DNA from: Eutrigla gurnardus
Taxonomy: Eukaryota > Chordata > Actinopteri > Perciformes > Triglidae
Length of the DNA: 64,000 nt
Reading direction: 5' to 3'
Assembly: GCA_963514095.1 (NCBI GenBank)
Contig: OY741277.1
Location: 14,627,137-14,691,136 of the forward strand
Part shown: positions 1 to 14,900 of the stretch, in pieces
Layout: each line of letters starts with the position of its first letter
How positions within the stretch are numbered: the first letter of the stretch is position 1
Notes under the pieces: generated by a model
The model's input: only the letters and a program-made list of their open reading frames with translations
What the model was told of the DNA's origin: nothing
The model's database searches: none
Program-made: the position numbers and the translations under genes

Positions 1-81
1 TCCCTCGTCTTCTTTTATCTATTTGCACCTGTAGATTTATCCTAAACACACCAACAGTGAGCATTAGATAGATAATACCTC

Positions 82-131
82 ATTTGCATATTGTCTCAGC
101 CCAGCAGAGCCAGCTGAGACAATATGCAAAT
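82..131. repeat. 19-bp perfect inverted repeat with octamer motifs
   Basis: Arms 82-100 (ATTTGCATATTGTCTCAGC) and 113-131 are exact reverse complements around a 12-nt loop. Each arm carries the ATTTGCAT/ATGCAAAT octamer recognised by POU factors. Confidence 0.9.
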
Positions 132-186
132 AGCTAGACAATGGAGAGCCTTAGTCAACACTTCCAGTGTGCCCAATGGGACCAGG

Positions 187-432
187 CAGCAACCTCCGAT
201 TCTGAAAAGTGAAACCCAGATTGAAGTGCCTTGAACTTGCATTCTCTCTGTTGGCCATCAGAGGGCGACTCCTATATGGCTGCAGAAGAACATGAGAACT
301 TGATTTATTATCTCAACATTGTAAACATAAGTTTATTGTCTTAATCCGTAGTTTCAAGTCTTCTTCAATACAGCATGATGTTCATTTAGTGAATGAGTCA
401 AAGAGGCCATAAAAGCAGAGTATATTATATAA
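187..432 (+). repeat. dispersed repeat A, copy 1
   Basis: Shares GCAACCTCCGATTCTGAAAA, TTGCATTCTCTCTGTTGGCC, CATCAGAGGGCGACTCC and the TTCAATACAGCATGATGTTC block with five other copies in this window. It appears to interrupt a copy of repeat B. Confidence 0.75.
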
Positions 433-545
433 AACATTTAAGAAAACATGAACTACAAAACAATAATTTTACATGGTGATATCTATAAGTTAACGTGTTT
501 CACCTTATTCATCCCGTGTCTCCCCTCAGCTATTTTATAAAGCAC

Positions 546-3500
546 TAAGGAATGGAATTTGCCAATTAATAATTAACCAACTTTTAACCAACGGAGCCAG
601 CAGCATGAGTTCTGATTGCTGTTGCACACTCGTATCATTAACTCAATATATTCTGAGGAAACTGTGCTGCACACTGGAGAGCACCACTGTGATCGATTAG
701 TTCTGTTATAATAAATACTTAGTGGCCCAGACAGACAGTGATCTCCACTGGAGCACTCACCTTGCAAATATAAGGGACCAGGTTGTCGTTAAAGGGTTGG
801 TGTCCCTGTTACCTAAGATCACTTGTATCCACAGCTTTGCAATGCCTGCATCACTGCTGATGCCTATTTTACCCCGACTCATGAACAAGACCCCCAGATA
901 CTCTCTAACTTGGGGGCAGTGACTCACTCCCAACCCGGAGGACACAGTCCCTGTTTCTGGCAGAGGACCATGGCCTCAAACGTGGAGGTACTGACTCTAA
1001 TCGCTAATACTTCACACTTGGCTGCACATCACCTCAATGCGTGCTGAAGGTCCGGAGTCAATAGAACCACATAATCTGCAAAGAGCACAGATGCTGAGAT
1101 CTCCAAACCAGAGACCTCCCCCTCCCATGGCTGCACCTGTCAATGAGAATCCTCCTTGAATGAGAGGTTTCCCAGGTAACTCACCAATTCTGTCCTTGGC
1201 AAGATCGGGCTCAGACCAAAAAGTAGGATCAACTATCAGATACAGTAAAACACACATTCATGAGCAGAGAATCGAACGCAGTTAGAAGATATACTTTATT
1301 GTCCCAGAGGGGAAATTAATGCTACAGCCGAAAGACGCAGTAATAAATACAGTACAAAGACAAAGATAAGACGAAAAATAAGGACTGGCTTGTGAGATAA
1401 AACTGTGATTCACTTCCATGCCGGTCACCAGGACTTTCTCTGGTGATGCAGCTGGTTGTGTAACGACCCACATGTGGTTTCTTGCTGTGTCCCACTTAAC
1501 TGTTGTTGAGTCCACCGCACACAAGAGACCATGTTAGTGCCTGTTGGGGGGCCAGGATTTAGGAACCTGGGCTGTACGACATGACAGGATACCCGTTTCT
1601 TGTTTCATGAAGTGAACAAGTGAATGAAAAAGCACTTATGTGCTGTGAAAAAAACAATAGTTCTTAGTTTAAAACAACTTTAAATATGAGAGGGAAATCA
1701 GGGTTCAAGAGGTGGAAGGCTGCACTGTAGCTCCGCTGAATAAGGAGCAAGTTCTTAAAGAACTCAATTAGTCCGGGTTTCAGAAATCTCTCTTGACAGA
1801 CTCCTCATGCAGAATGAAGAGTCACGCTGTTTGATTCCAGTTGGAACAAACATATTTTGACAGTCAAACAATGTCAAATTATTACACTGTGGAGGAGGTG
1901 CTCAGAATCCCAAGAACGGATTTAACAAGGGGGGGGGGGGGCAACGGGGCTTCATGCAGTAAATATTACATACAGTAAACCATGTCATGACCTAACTCAA
2001 ATCTTCACAACAAAGAGGGAGTTTAAAAGTTTAAACAAGACTTAGTTGGTGTAAGTTGTGCATTAGTGAAAGGTGGGTGTGTGCTGGCGTTGGAAAGTGT
2101 GAACACAGCAACATGGGAAAGTTATGGCAGCATAACCAAACCTAACCAAACCAATGGTGTGCCTATGGAGACAGCCACAGCAGAAAAGGTTAGTTTGAGG
2201 AAACTACAGCTTAAGTAACCTCAGCACAACGGGCCTAGGTGTGCTGAGTTGTACTAATTAGTGACCTGCAAATGGGAGGCACACTCCAAGATGAGACGAG
2301 AGGGGCATCACAACCATGATCCTCCTCAGAAGAACGACAGAATCAGTCGTTCCAGGAAGTTCCCGAACACAACATCTGTTTACCTCAATCGTTACCTAGT
2401 CAACAGAAATGTTTTATTTGCACAAATGTATGCGTCTTTTATCAGATTCACAAGTTTTTAATCGGCTTTACGCATCTCCACCCCATCTGACCCCCGCCCC
2501 CCACCCCTGCCGCTGCCTCAGCCAAAATCTCACTCTGAACTCAGTCCAAAACTTGAGAGCCCTGCATGACTTGTCCATGCAGTTAAAGTTAGTCTGTATC
2601 TCATGGCTGCTTTTAAAATAACTAGAATCAAACAAGCAAGTAGGGCACTAGCGTCAGACCACAGCAGTAGGTCCTGGTCTGGGTGACAGGAACCTCATGG
2701 AAGTGTCCAGTGTTTAGCCTTCTGCTCTGCACTGCTTGAGACCATGTGATGCGATCAACGCGAGCTGCAGCTGCACAGCAGAGAGGAATCTGTTTTGCCT
2801 TGTTCCCCACAGACAGGACAACGTTCTGTCCCAATTACGTCCCTCTATCTCAGACGCTATGTTTATTTGGACTTTCATCATAGCTCCGCTTGGGTGGTTC
2901 AGAGGCCTGGAAAACTGTGTAGAGGGAAGAGAGCGTTTCTGGAGAGGGATGCTGTAGAGCAGAGGGGGGCTGAGAGGAGACATGATTTGTCAACATGGAA
3001 TTCAAAAGGGCCCAACTGTTCAGGAGGCCGATCCTGCGTCCTGTTTCCGTAAACTAGAACTAGCTTCTCCGCAGTAGAGTGGCCTTTCAAACACTCAGGG
3101 ACAGGAGAGAGAGAGATGGGGATGTTCAAACACCAGAATAATGTGGAACATTAGTGAGGAATTGACCCTGAACAAGGCCCTGCCTCACCTTCTTGTGTTA
3201 TATGATGGCTTAGGGTCAGGAAAGAAGAAGACATTCCAACTGGCCTTCCCAAACTCCACAGCCAATGATTAACTTCCACAACCAGAGACGGTCCTGTGGC
3301 CACCGTTGCTACTTCAGGACAATATGCTGAAACAGCTAACGACGTTACACCATTGGTCGGAGTGAGGGATGATGGTACACCATGGTTCGGCCGAGTTGGA
3401 GATTCTCCATTGGCTGTTGCCGTAACGGTCGACAGGAGAGACCTAAATGCAGGACACAGACTAAGAGAATGGATAAGAAGAGGGTGGATGAGGGGGAAAG

Positions 3501-5544
3501 TCTGGCTGGTGGAGACAGAGAGGAAGAGGAAAACCAGACCAGGGACCAGCGTTGAGGGCTGGATCCTGCATCATAGAGAGACAGGGTTGGAAACCAAGGA
3601 CAACAAAAACATAGTGATAACTTGAATACATAATTCAAGAGGCATGAGACACCATAACACTTAGGTTTGTCATTATGTAGAGGCTATATATATACTGCAT
3701 ACATGGTGTATATCCGAGTGCTATATACGGTACGCAGACACACGTTTGCATCCCTTAAATGCTTGTAACAAAGATATGTAATGGAAGCAGGATATTTTTT
3801 ACAGGTTAAACATAACATTTGTCTTTCCCTGAAGAACCTAAATATTGTATTCCTTTTATTTCAGCTCATTGTGAGACGCTGTATGCTGCACTCACCGTGT
3901 GTTTGAGAGAGCAGCAGCATTCAAATGATCGCCAGTCCTCTAACTTGTTGCCCTATTTTAGAAATCGGGACGGACCACATTTCCCATGACCCCCTATAGC
4001 CTAATGCTGGACTGAGCATTTTATTAAGTTTGCTGCTTTATGTTCCAAAATACACATTGAGTTGCTTTTGTTCGTGTTTGTGATTGTGTTGTGATACTGT
4101 TTATAATGGCAAACACATCTGTTCATAACATGGTGGTTTGTGTTGGTACTTGATTTTGATCCTGAGTGAGGTGGTGGGTTCTCTTCCTTTGCCTTGTATG
4201 TTGTATGTTCTCTTTTTTAGGTAATATTGTTAGAATTAACAGTGCACTCTGCCAGATAAGCAATGTCATGACACCATTTTTGAAATATAAAAATAATGTA
4301 ATTGCTCAAATCAGACAGCATATGCACCGATATCCATATATCTGTGGCAAATATTGGCCAATTAAATCAACCAAAAAAGAAACTAGTCTCTAGCATATAT
4401 ATACTACTTCAGTACACAACAACCATTTAAGCACTGACCACAGACAGCCCAGCCATAAAAGGGGCTGTTTGAGAGCTGCTTGTTTGCGTGCACTCCAGAG
4501 GTGATTGATGGCTGAAAAACAACGTGGTAACAAACCAGTAGATTAGCAGTGAGGAGATTATGAATCAACGCTTGCATAAAGTGAAAATACTCCAAGTAAA
4601 TCTGTTTTAAGACACTTAAACCCTCACCCTTAATACACTAAGGCTTGGTTGCAAATGCAAAAATCAACAGTTAGAGGTGGCTTCACCAGAAAGAGAAAAC
4701 AATGAAACTGAACACTGAAAAGGTCAAATGTCCGTTTATGACATCAAGTCTAGACTAGAGTCTTCATTTCAGTCCTGAGCAGAGTTCTATTTCTATCATT
4801 TCATTTAATTTAATTAAATGACGAAATAGAAGTTGTGTCCGTGTTGACATGAACCACTTTAATGTATATTTCAAATAGTGTTACAGTTGGCCATGTGGGA
4901 AATGACAAGTAGCATCACAAATATTACATTTCAAAGGGCATTAGAGGAACATAATGTGTCATATTTCCTTCATGACAAATTACAGCCACTGTATGAAAAT
5001 AATCATGCGGTGACTTACTCGCTTTATTTTGGTAATAACAATTTGCCTGCTATTTTTTGGGGTTGGCAATTATGTTAAAGTAGATTGGTACTAAGTGACA
5101 CCATGAGTGTAGCACCATCCCATAGCAGTACAAAGATGCTGGTATTTGTTTTTAGTTGTTCATGACTCAAAGGGGCGCTACAAGAAATAACAATTGAAAT
5201 ATGGAGGGCCTGTATTTCAATCATAAACAAATTAAGGCACTGTGGTGAAGCCATTAAGAACATAACTTATATTATTTAACATTTCTATTGGATCTCATAC
5301 CTCTATGCTTTTCATCTTTATTGGTAACTCAAGTTTGATCTGGTTGACGGTGGTCACTCAGACCCATACAGGCTGCTGGGATTAAGGTTAGACAAGTTAA
5401 ACATTAAGCAGCCAGCTAAGGTGAACCTTTGAAGGGGTGACGACCCAGGCAAAAACATTGCTTGGTCAGTTTTGAGATTTTCCACTAGTTTTTCTTCTTT
5501 AAGACTAGGAGAAACATCCGAAAATACATATTTATGTGTTAATT
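546..5544. other. gene-free left flank
   Basis: Short open frames only, none with recognised motifs. It holds a poly-G run at 1929-1941 and the retroposon tail at 1285. A G/A-rich stretch at 3420-3600 contains ACCTAAATGCAGGACACAGA, which recurs in similar form at 59719. I see no exon with good splice borders. Confidence 0.6.
1285..1325 (-). repeat. LINE/SINE-like 3' tail
   Basis: ACTTTATTGTCCCAGAGGGG followed by AAATT is the reverse of a common fish retroposon tail (AATTTCCCC...ACAATAAAGT). A second, degenerate example in the other orientation is at 54713-54736. Confidence 0.5.
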
Positions 5545-5770
5545 TTATATCTTGTCTATTTGCACCTGTAGATTTCTCCTAAATTCAACAAAATATAGCA
5601 TTAAAAATGCCTTATTTGCATATTTAAACATTAAAAGTCTCAAAACTCGTAACATATAAAATAATGATCTTATTGAAAGTAATCAACTGGGGAAGTTTCA
5701 TGGTGGTATCTATTTTTTGTTGTTGACCCTATTCACCTGAAGTGTCCTCAAGATGGGTGGAATTTTAAAT
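5545..5770 (+). repeat. dispersed repeat B, copy 2
   Basis: GTCTATTTGCACCTGTAGAT, CTTATTTGCATATTTAAAC and GGGGAAGTTTCATGGTGG are shared with copies 1 and 3. It lies just downstream of ggct. Confidence 0.6.
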
Positions 5771-5925
5771 GTTTTTTCTTCGGGAGCCCGAATTGACCAA
5801 GCTTTCCACTTTCAGTCCCATCTATATTCTGGAGGTTTTTATGAAGAGGTTTGTTCATATGAATTATGCAAAATTATATTTAAAATGTAAATACATTTTT
5901 TATGGCTGCTGACAGTATTGTCGGG

Positions 5926-5931
5926 TTTATT
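5926..5931 (-). terminator. candidate ggct polyadenylation signal
   Basis: AATAAA on the minus strand about 350 nt past the ggct stop, downstream of repeat B copy 3. Confidence 0.35.
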
Positions 5932-6029
5932 GTTGTCAAAGAGGTTTCCTAAATTCTCTCCGTAAAAACCTTTGACTCCATTATGTCAGAATTCTGAACC
6001 GGTCTTTATCCAATGTTCAGATTTCTGGA

Positions 6030-6195
6030 AATGTGTGTGTACATTTACACATATTTGATAAGATAATTTGCATATTTATAACTATTTTCAGAAAACTTTT
6101 CTTAATGTAAGTATATGAATTGGGGACGTTTCATGCTGATATCTTTGAGTTATTTGTATTATTTCCCGCCCCTATTCTTCCTGGGGTGTCTCCTG
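6030..6195 (+). repeat. dispersed repeat B, copy 3
   Basis: Shares AATTTGCATATTTATAAC, TTGGGGACGTTTCATGCTGA and CCTGGGGTGTCTCCTG with copy 2. It overlaps the probable ggct 3' UTR. Confidence 0.55.
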
Positions 6196-6278
6196 ACCAG
6201 AAGCTACAGCAGAAGGTTGAATACAGTGTAACAAGAACTTTCCTGTAGTGAAAAGTGGACCTGGATTCTGCTGGACTG

Positions 6279-9029
<2,751 letters not shown>

Positions 9030-11913
9030 GTTGGGGGGTGGGGGGCGGGGGGAAGACGAGAGCGAGGAGGTGAGGAAGGTTACGAGCAGACGGAGGAAGG
9101 CGGCGGCGGCAGAGGCGGAGAGTCGAGCTGAGCCACAGCTGAGTGTTTTGGAGGAGCAGAGGGCTGAGGTGAGACAGCGGTGAGAGTTGCGGTAACAGGA
9201 ATGAAGTCCTGGCCTTCCAGCACTCACACACCATTCTCATGCTAATCCCCCGCACTGCTGTTGAGCGCTATTCACACTCACAATACATGGTTCGCCTCAT
9301 GTGTTGAGCCAACAGCTCGGAGCCATACGCATAGATGTGCCTGCATGGACGTCACTTCACTTTATGGCTGTTTAAAGAAATATAAACTTTATACCAGAGC
9401 TCAATGATAATATAACCAATAACCTGGTTAATATCTTGGTGATAGCAATGAGAACACCAACAACAGGATGGTTTCATTTGCTTGACAGTAACATGAGCAG
9501 CAGGAAGAACATCTCAGCAGTTACTTGTTGAAACAACGGGACTCACACCATTACCATCACGTTTTTATTTTCTTGCAATTGTGAAATTGTGAATTACAAA
9601 AAATAAGACAAATATTTAAAAATATGAATCTGTTTGTGCCACATCTTTATCTGATTACAGAAATGAAGCCCCAATATGGTCATGCGGTTGTTATTATTAC
9701 ATAATATCATGCATAACCTCATGCATACACCCAAATGTGCCGTGTGTAAAAACAGGATGGCAGCTTATCGGGAGCGTTATCTGTTTCTCCATCTGTGATA
9801 AATTAACTGTGAGTTAGCGATTGGAAAGTTGTCCCATGGTAAAAATAGAATGAACAAAAATCAGATCCCATGGTAATAATATAATATAAATACTACAGTA
9901 TAATAACATATGATTATATAATTTATAATTGCGTAAAAAGTGTGCAATATTTCTGTGTGCAGACATGACGGCAGCCTGCTTGAAAATAAGGAAGTGAGGG
10001 TGGGACTGTGGCCAATCAGAATCCTTCGTCCTGCTAACCGTTGGACGAGGACCGTGTTGCTTTGTCCTTATTTTGTGTCCCTGACTGTGAGGGACTCCAA
10101 ATGTTTGAAATTGTTTAAATGCTTTGATATGACACCAAAACATATTTTATTTTATTTATTTTAATTGTAGGCTTTACTTTAACATTTTTACTGCCTTACC
10201 AGGGGTTTGGTCAAATAATATATTTATTTGTTTTTGTCAAAACAACCTTCAGTAAGCAAAATGTAAATAAGTGCTTGATGAATACACCAGGTGGGTCATA
10301 CAGCCCCTGCTTGAACTCCCATGAGTCCGTGAGTGTGGACATTGGCATTGGGCCGTACGCTTGCCAACGGTGCAGTTTCCTTTTGCTCACCAGGTGGCAG
10401 CATACACAAGTTGTTGTAACTTCAAAATGTGAAGTGAACTCAACGTGTACCATGTGGTAAGAAACACCCAGCAATCCAGGAGACAGTGGATAAGAGTTTT
10501 ATTTTAAACAAATACAGAGCTTGTTCAGTCCCCCCAACCCCCACCCTGAGACTACTGTCTACAGTCCAGTGTTGCATAGGTTTGTGTACAATATACGGGT
10601 CAGGTGGAGGAGAAGGGATCTCCATGACGACAACAGTACTTCCCACCAGAGAAATCCCCGATGAATGTGAACCCAAACAAATTATGTTAGCATGGACTCC
10701 AGAGTGATCTTGATTGAAGGACATTCAGGACTTGTTTTAGCTTTAAGTCAACTACTTCACACACTTAGATCCACAAAACAGAATTCAAAGTATACTAATA
10801 ATCCATTTTGACCCGGTACTTCCATAAGAACCATATTATCCAATGGATTATTTCACACCACACTGGTGCAGTGATGCTGATCCTCGCTACAAACGTATCT
10901 ACAAAGTGCACTATGATGCTCATCCGTTACAAATGGCACTCAACAGACATATCAAACGTTACTTGTGCCCTATTTGGTCGGATGCAGCTTGTGGAAAAGT
11001 TAGAAAGTCGCTGATGTAAGCACACGTCATATTTTTTTTCCAAGCAGAAAATATATTGGATTTTGATATAAAATCTGAATATTTTTTGTACTTTTTTTTG
11101 GACATGTTGTTAAATAGGTGCACAAAATGTAAATGTAATATGATTGGGGATGTGATGGAAACCGGTTCAAAGGGCATTTTTCATTTTAGCTCCACTTTTA
11201 CACAGCATCACACTTGAAAAGCAACGATGGAACTCCTTTAATCACCCTTATTTGGGCACAGAACTCAAAGTCAAGAGGTAAACTAAATAAGGGAACCTGG
11301 CAGCTAAAGTTAAAGCAGCAAAATTAACTTTCCATTGTTTGATTTCGCAGTAAAACTCATCACACAAGTCTTCTTTTTTTATTTGTTTGCTCTCTAACTA
11401 ATAAATAAGATAAAGTCAACACATGAAATAAAAATTTTCTCTGCTATATGTGCAGACTAAATTCTAGTCGTTTTTCAAAGTGGCTTCCTGGTATCTGTCC
11501 ATTCGTGCAAACGCACACACACGTTGCTCACACGTGTGCAGTTTACACTATGCTGCGGAGTGAATTGTGCAAAACAGTTGTGACCGACACGGTTGTGTAG
11601 TACATTGTGCAAACAACTAAAACGTGAGCGGGGCGGTAGCCGTTTACAGGGGTTGGTCTAAAGTCCCGTTCTGTCCATCCTGTCTGAATACTGGAATCTC
11701 AAAAGTGGCTGTACCCGTGTAAGATCAGTCTCGCCTCACTGCCCAACCCTCTCTGATCGGACACGACTGGAGGTTCGTCTATTGTCCTCTGATAGGCTTT
11801 GGTACCATTTGTTCTCTCTCTTTCTCTTTCCTCACACCTTTGTCGGCCAGCCCCTCGGCCTTGATCGCCTCACTTGTTGTCTGGGATTGGACAGCTGCTT
11901 CCAAGGCTCCTGG
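9030..11913. other. ggct 5' region and osbpl10 3' UTR/intergenic
   Basis: 9030-9230 is GC-rich (GGC/GGA repeats) and is the likely ggct 5' UTR and promoter. From about 10490 or 11380 to 11913 is the probable osbpl10 3' UTR. Nothing coding was seen in between. Confidence 0.55.
11378..11383 (-). terminator. candidate osbpl10 polyadenylation signal
   Basis: AATAAA on the minus strand about 530 nt past the stop codon. A second candidate (AAAATAAAAC) is near 10500. The choice cannot be made from sequence alone. Confidence 0.35.
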
Positions 11914-11958
11914 TCAGTGAGTTTTCCACAGAGGGTTGTGATACACCCAGCCTTCACC
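11914..11958 (-). CDS. osbpl10: osbpl10 last coding exon
   Basis: 15 codons including the stop read GEGWVYHNPLWKTH, matching the human C-terminus GDGWVYFNPLWKAH. The acceptor is a (TG)13 tract ending in TAG directly before GGTGAAGG. The stop TGA is at 11916-11914. Confidence 0.9.
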   Translation of the reverse strand, partial: GEGWVYHNPLWKTH

Positions 11959-14900
11959 CTACACACACACACACACACACACACACATGGGTGGACACGG
12001 TTTCATCAATCATGGCTGAACCCTGGCAACTTGTGAAGACAAACAACCTGAACCGCCTAGACAGTGTGTGCTCCTGCTCACCTCTTTGATAAAATATTGT
12101 GGTTTCCATGGCGTTTTGGTTGCAGCTCTCTGTTTGCCCTCGCTGCGCTGCCTCTCTTCCAGCCTGTGTTTGTGTTCTGTGGCCGCGTCCATGTTTCCCG
12201 CCCTCAGCGACGCGGTCACATGCTGCCAAAGACGCCTGCAGAAACAGGAAACACAGAACAACAGTAATCATCATTTAGGCGCCTGGGCAGCAGGGACAAA
12301 TAGAGCTCACTACACAATCACATCATTCAAAGATATGTGCAACAGTTTGACTTTAATGTGAACAGTTTCACCCACTTCCCATATGATATGTGCTCGGGAT
12401 AATGCATGGATGGATTCGCCATCTGGTATAGTGGGCATTTTACCAGCATCCTTGTGGAAAGCCCTGTTCGTGACCGTGGAGTTTGCGAAGCCACTTCTTT
12501 GAGGTGTTTATTTGTTATTATTTATTCATTATCATGTATTTATTCAGTGCAGCAATTAGCATGATAACTAGCTAACAACATCATTAATAATAGACAGATC
12601 ATCATACTCAAGCTATCAACATATTTGTAAAAATGTATAATATAAATGTCACTATAAATATAAGGCACGCCGTCTATATCTCTAAACAGGCACGTCAGCG
12701 CCACCGCCTGACCGCGTTGCGATGTTGTCCTACGACCGACTTTTGCTTTACATCTTGTTTTTTGTTTTGCAACCAGAAGTGACACGAGTAACTAAGAGAG
12801 ATGCTCTGGTCTGATGGTCTGAAGTGCATGGGTGTATTTCCTGGCAGAGCCGATCAGCTGGGAATACTGTGTTAATTGGAGGCTTTTCAGTCAGCGCACT
12901 TGTTTCACTTATAAAGATCCAAACCTCTGCTAATTGTCACTATTTGAAGATAGGAACTCCTTTTCCTCCTGGTCTCTTACTTTTACTTGATTTCATATAT
13001 TATCTTACAACTTAAAGTTTCCCTATTCTTTGAATCTTGAGGAATATATTAAAGGAAATAAAGTGGAGGCACTGAAAACAGTTGTCAAATGAACAACAAA
13101 AAGACCTGGAAGTGTCAGTTGAAGTGAACTCCTAAACAAGAGAGCTAGTGAGTTTGATGGAAGCAAGCACACTATTGACACTGATATCTTCTTTTTCAAA
13201 TTTCTCATTTCACGTGAGCCTGTTTAGTCTCTCGACTACAGCGCTTACGCAGTAACAATCAGAAACACAGAGACTCACCGTGACTCATACTGGCCCTGCT
13301 TCTCTAGAGGCTGGATCCTCTTCTTGATGATTGGCTGCTTGGAGGTATCAATCACCTTGTTGTCCCCATTGCTGTAGGTGAACTCCAGCATGCCGTTCCA
13401 CTCCCCCTGGGCCTTACACACGATGTTGCCTGTTTGGTTGTGCTTTACTTCTGCGGTTACTCTGCAAGAAATCAACATAGAGCTCTTCAGAAATCGTGAT
13501 CGACAAGCAGAGCCACACTTCAACGTCCCATTATTATGACCCATTAATGCATTGCATTATCACAGACATCGTTCCCGTCATTGTGAGCTACCATGTTGAA
13601 ACGATTGTAAAAATGATCCCTGCGGAGGAAACTTAAAGCACCATAAGTGCAAAATGAATTACAGGCAATGCCTTAATGACTAATACAAGTCAGTGGCATA
13701 TTCATTCTTTTAATCTGTGAATGGTTTATTGTATCACACCATGGTTGATACTACAAAGTCTGCATTCCTTTAACAATCCACTCATTTAGCATTTCAATTC
13801 TTCACAATTATCACACTCACGACGGTCCCATTCCCTTTAAAAGCCAGATGTGCCTGCACCTGGTGCGTCGCTATTTAAAACGGCGGATACTGCAAAATGG
13901 AGCGGCTAAGGATATGGATCCGATCGTGCAACGGAGTGAAAGCGTGCGAGCAGACCGCACACAGGAGAAACCGTACATCTGCCTCCGCCGTCTCCCAGCG
14001 TTCTGCTCCGTCAACATCTACTCCATTTGGCTGCATATCAGCAAATGCACCGAGAAACCGTTTGACTCAGGAGAAGGTGCGCAGCTGTGCATCTTTGTGT
14101 AAAAAGCAGAATGTATGCAAGTTGTCAACCCATGTTATGCTATCTGAGTAATGTACCTTTAAATTAGCAGGGGAAGATCAGGTTTTTGTTGGTCAATGGC
14201 ACAATTGCTTTCTGCTGCCTCAGATAGATAGGCCCAGCATGGTCCTGACATCATAATGGTTGTCTTTATTATTCCTCCACATCAAAACCCTTTAGACCTC
14301 AGTGGGTATCAGTCTCTTCTATCACTTTGCCTCCAGCCTAACAGCTGACACAACTACAGTATATTGACCATGACAACATCAGCGCTGCGCCTGACACCCG
14401 GATTTTAAAAGCTCCACCCCATCTCCTACACCAGCCACCTCTCTCTCTCAGCTGCAAAAGATAAATGCTTCTCTGGCTTTGTAAACATTCCCCAAAGAAT
14501 GCCAACAAAGTCCAACCTTCTACTCTTAAAGGTGCAGGATGCAAAAGCACATTTGCACTTAAAGCAGCACGGCCACTATCTGATCATGTTGCTTTCTTAC
14601 CGTTGCTATGTTGACGATACCCAGCTCAGTTACACTTCAGTCCAGCCAACCCACTCTAAACTCCTACATATCGAGTTTCAGGTTTTACCTAAAATACTCC
14701 CATTTTAGCGTGGTGGATCGTCATCAAATGATGTGAAAATATCAGATTTCCACACAATCAGAAAAGCAAAAATGTGCGTCTTGGTCATAGTTCAGCAATA
14801 AAAGACTGGTTTATAAGTAGTTTAGGGAACTTCCTCAGCAGTTTTTCGGGTCTATCTTCAAAACTAGTGCCCAGAGACACAGAGGCCTCGTCTCTCTGCC

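Larger units (their letters stand above)
15..545 (+). repeat. dispersed repeat B, copy 1, split by repeat A
   Basis: TCTATTTGCACCTGTAGATT near 20 and ACATGGTGATATCTATAAGT near 472 match the two ends of the copy at 5545. The A element and the inverted repeat at 82-131 lie between them. Confidence 0.55.

Noticed and set aside
13848..14151. Possible C2H2 zinc-finger remnant (TQEKPYIC... and TEKPF)
   Set aside because: The pattern resembles a finger linker, but the second Cys and the final His pair are missing. The stretch sits in sequence that looks like an interspersed repeat, so the resemblance is too weak to call.
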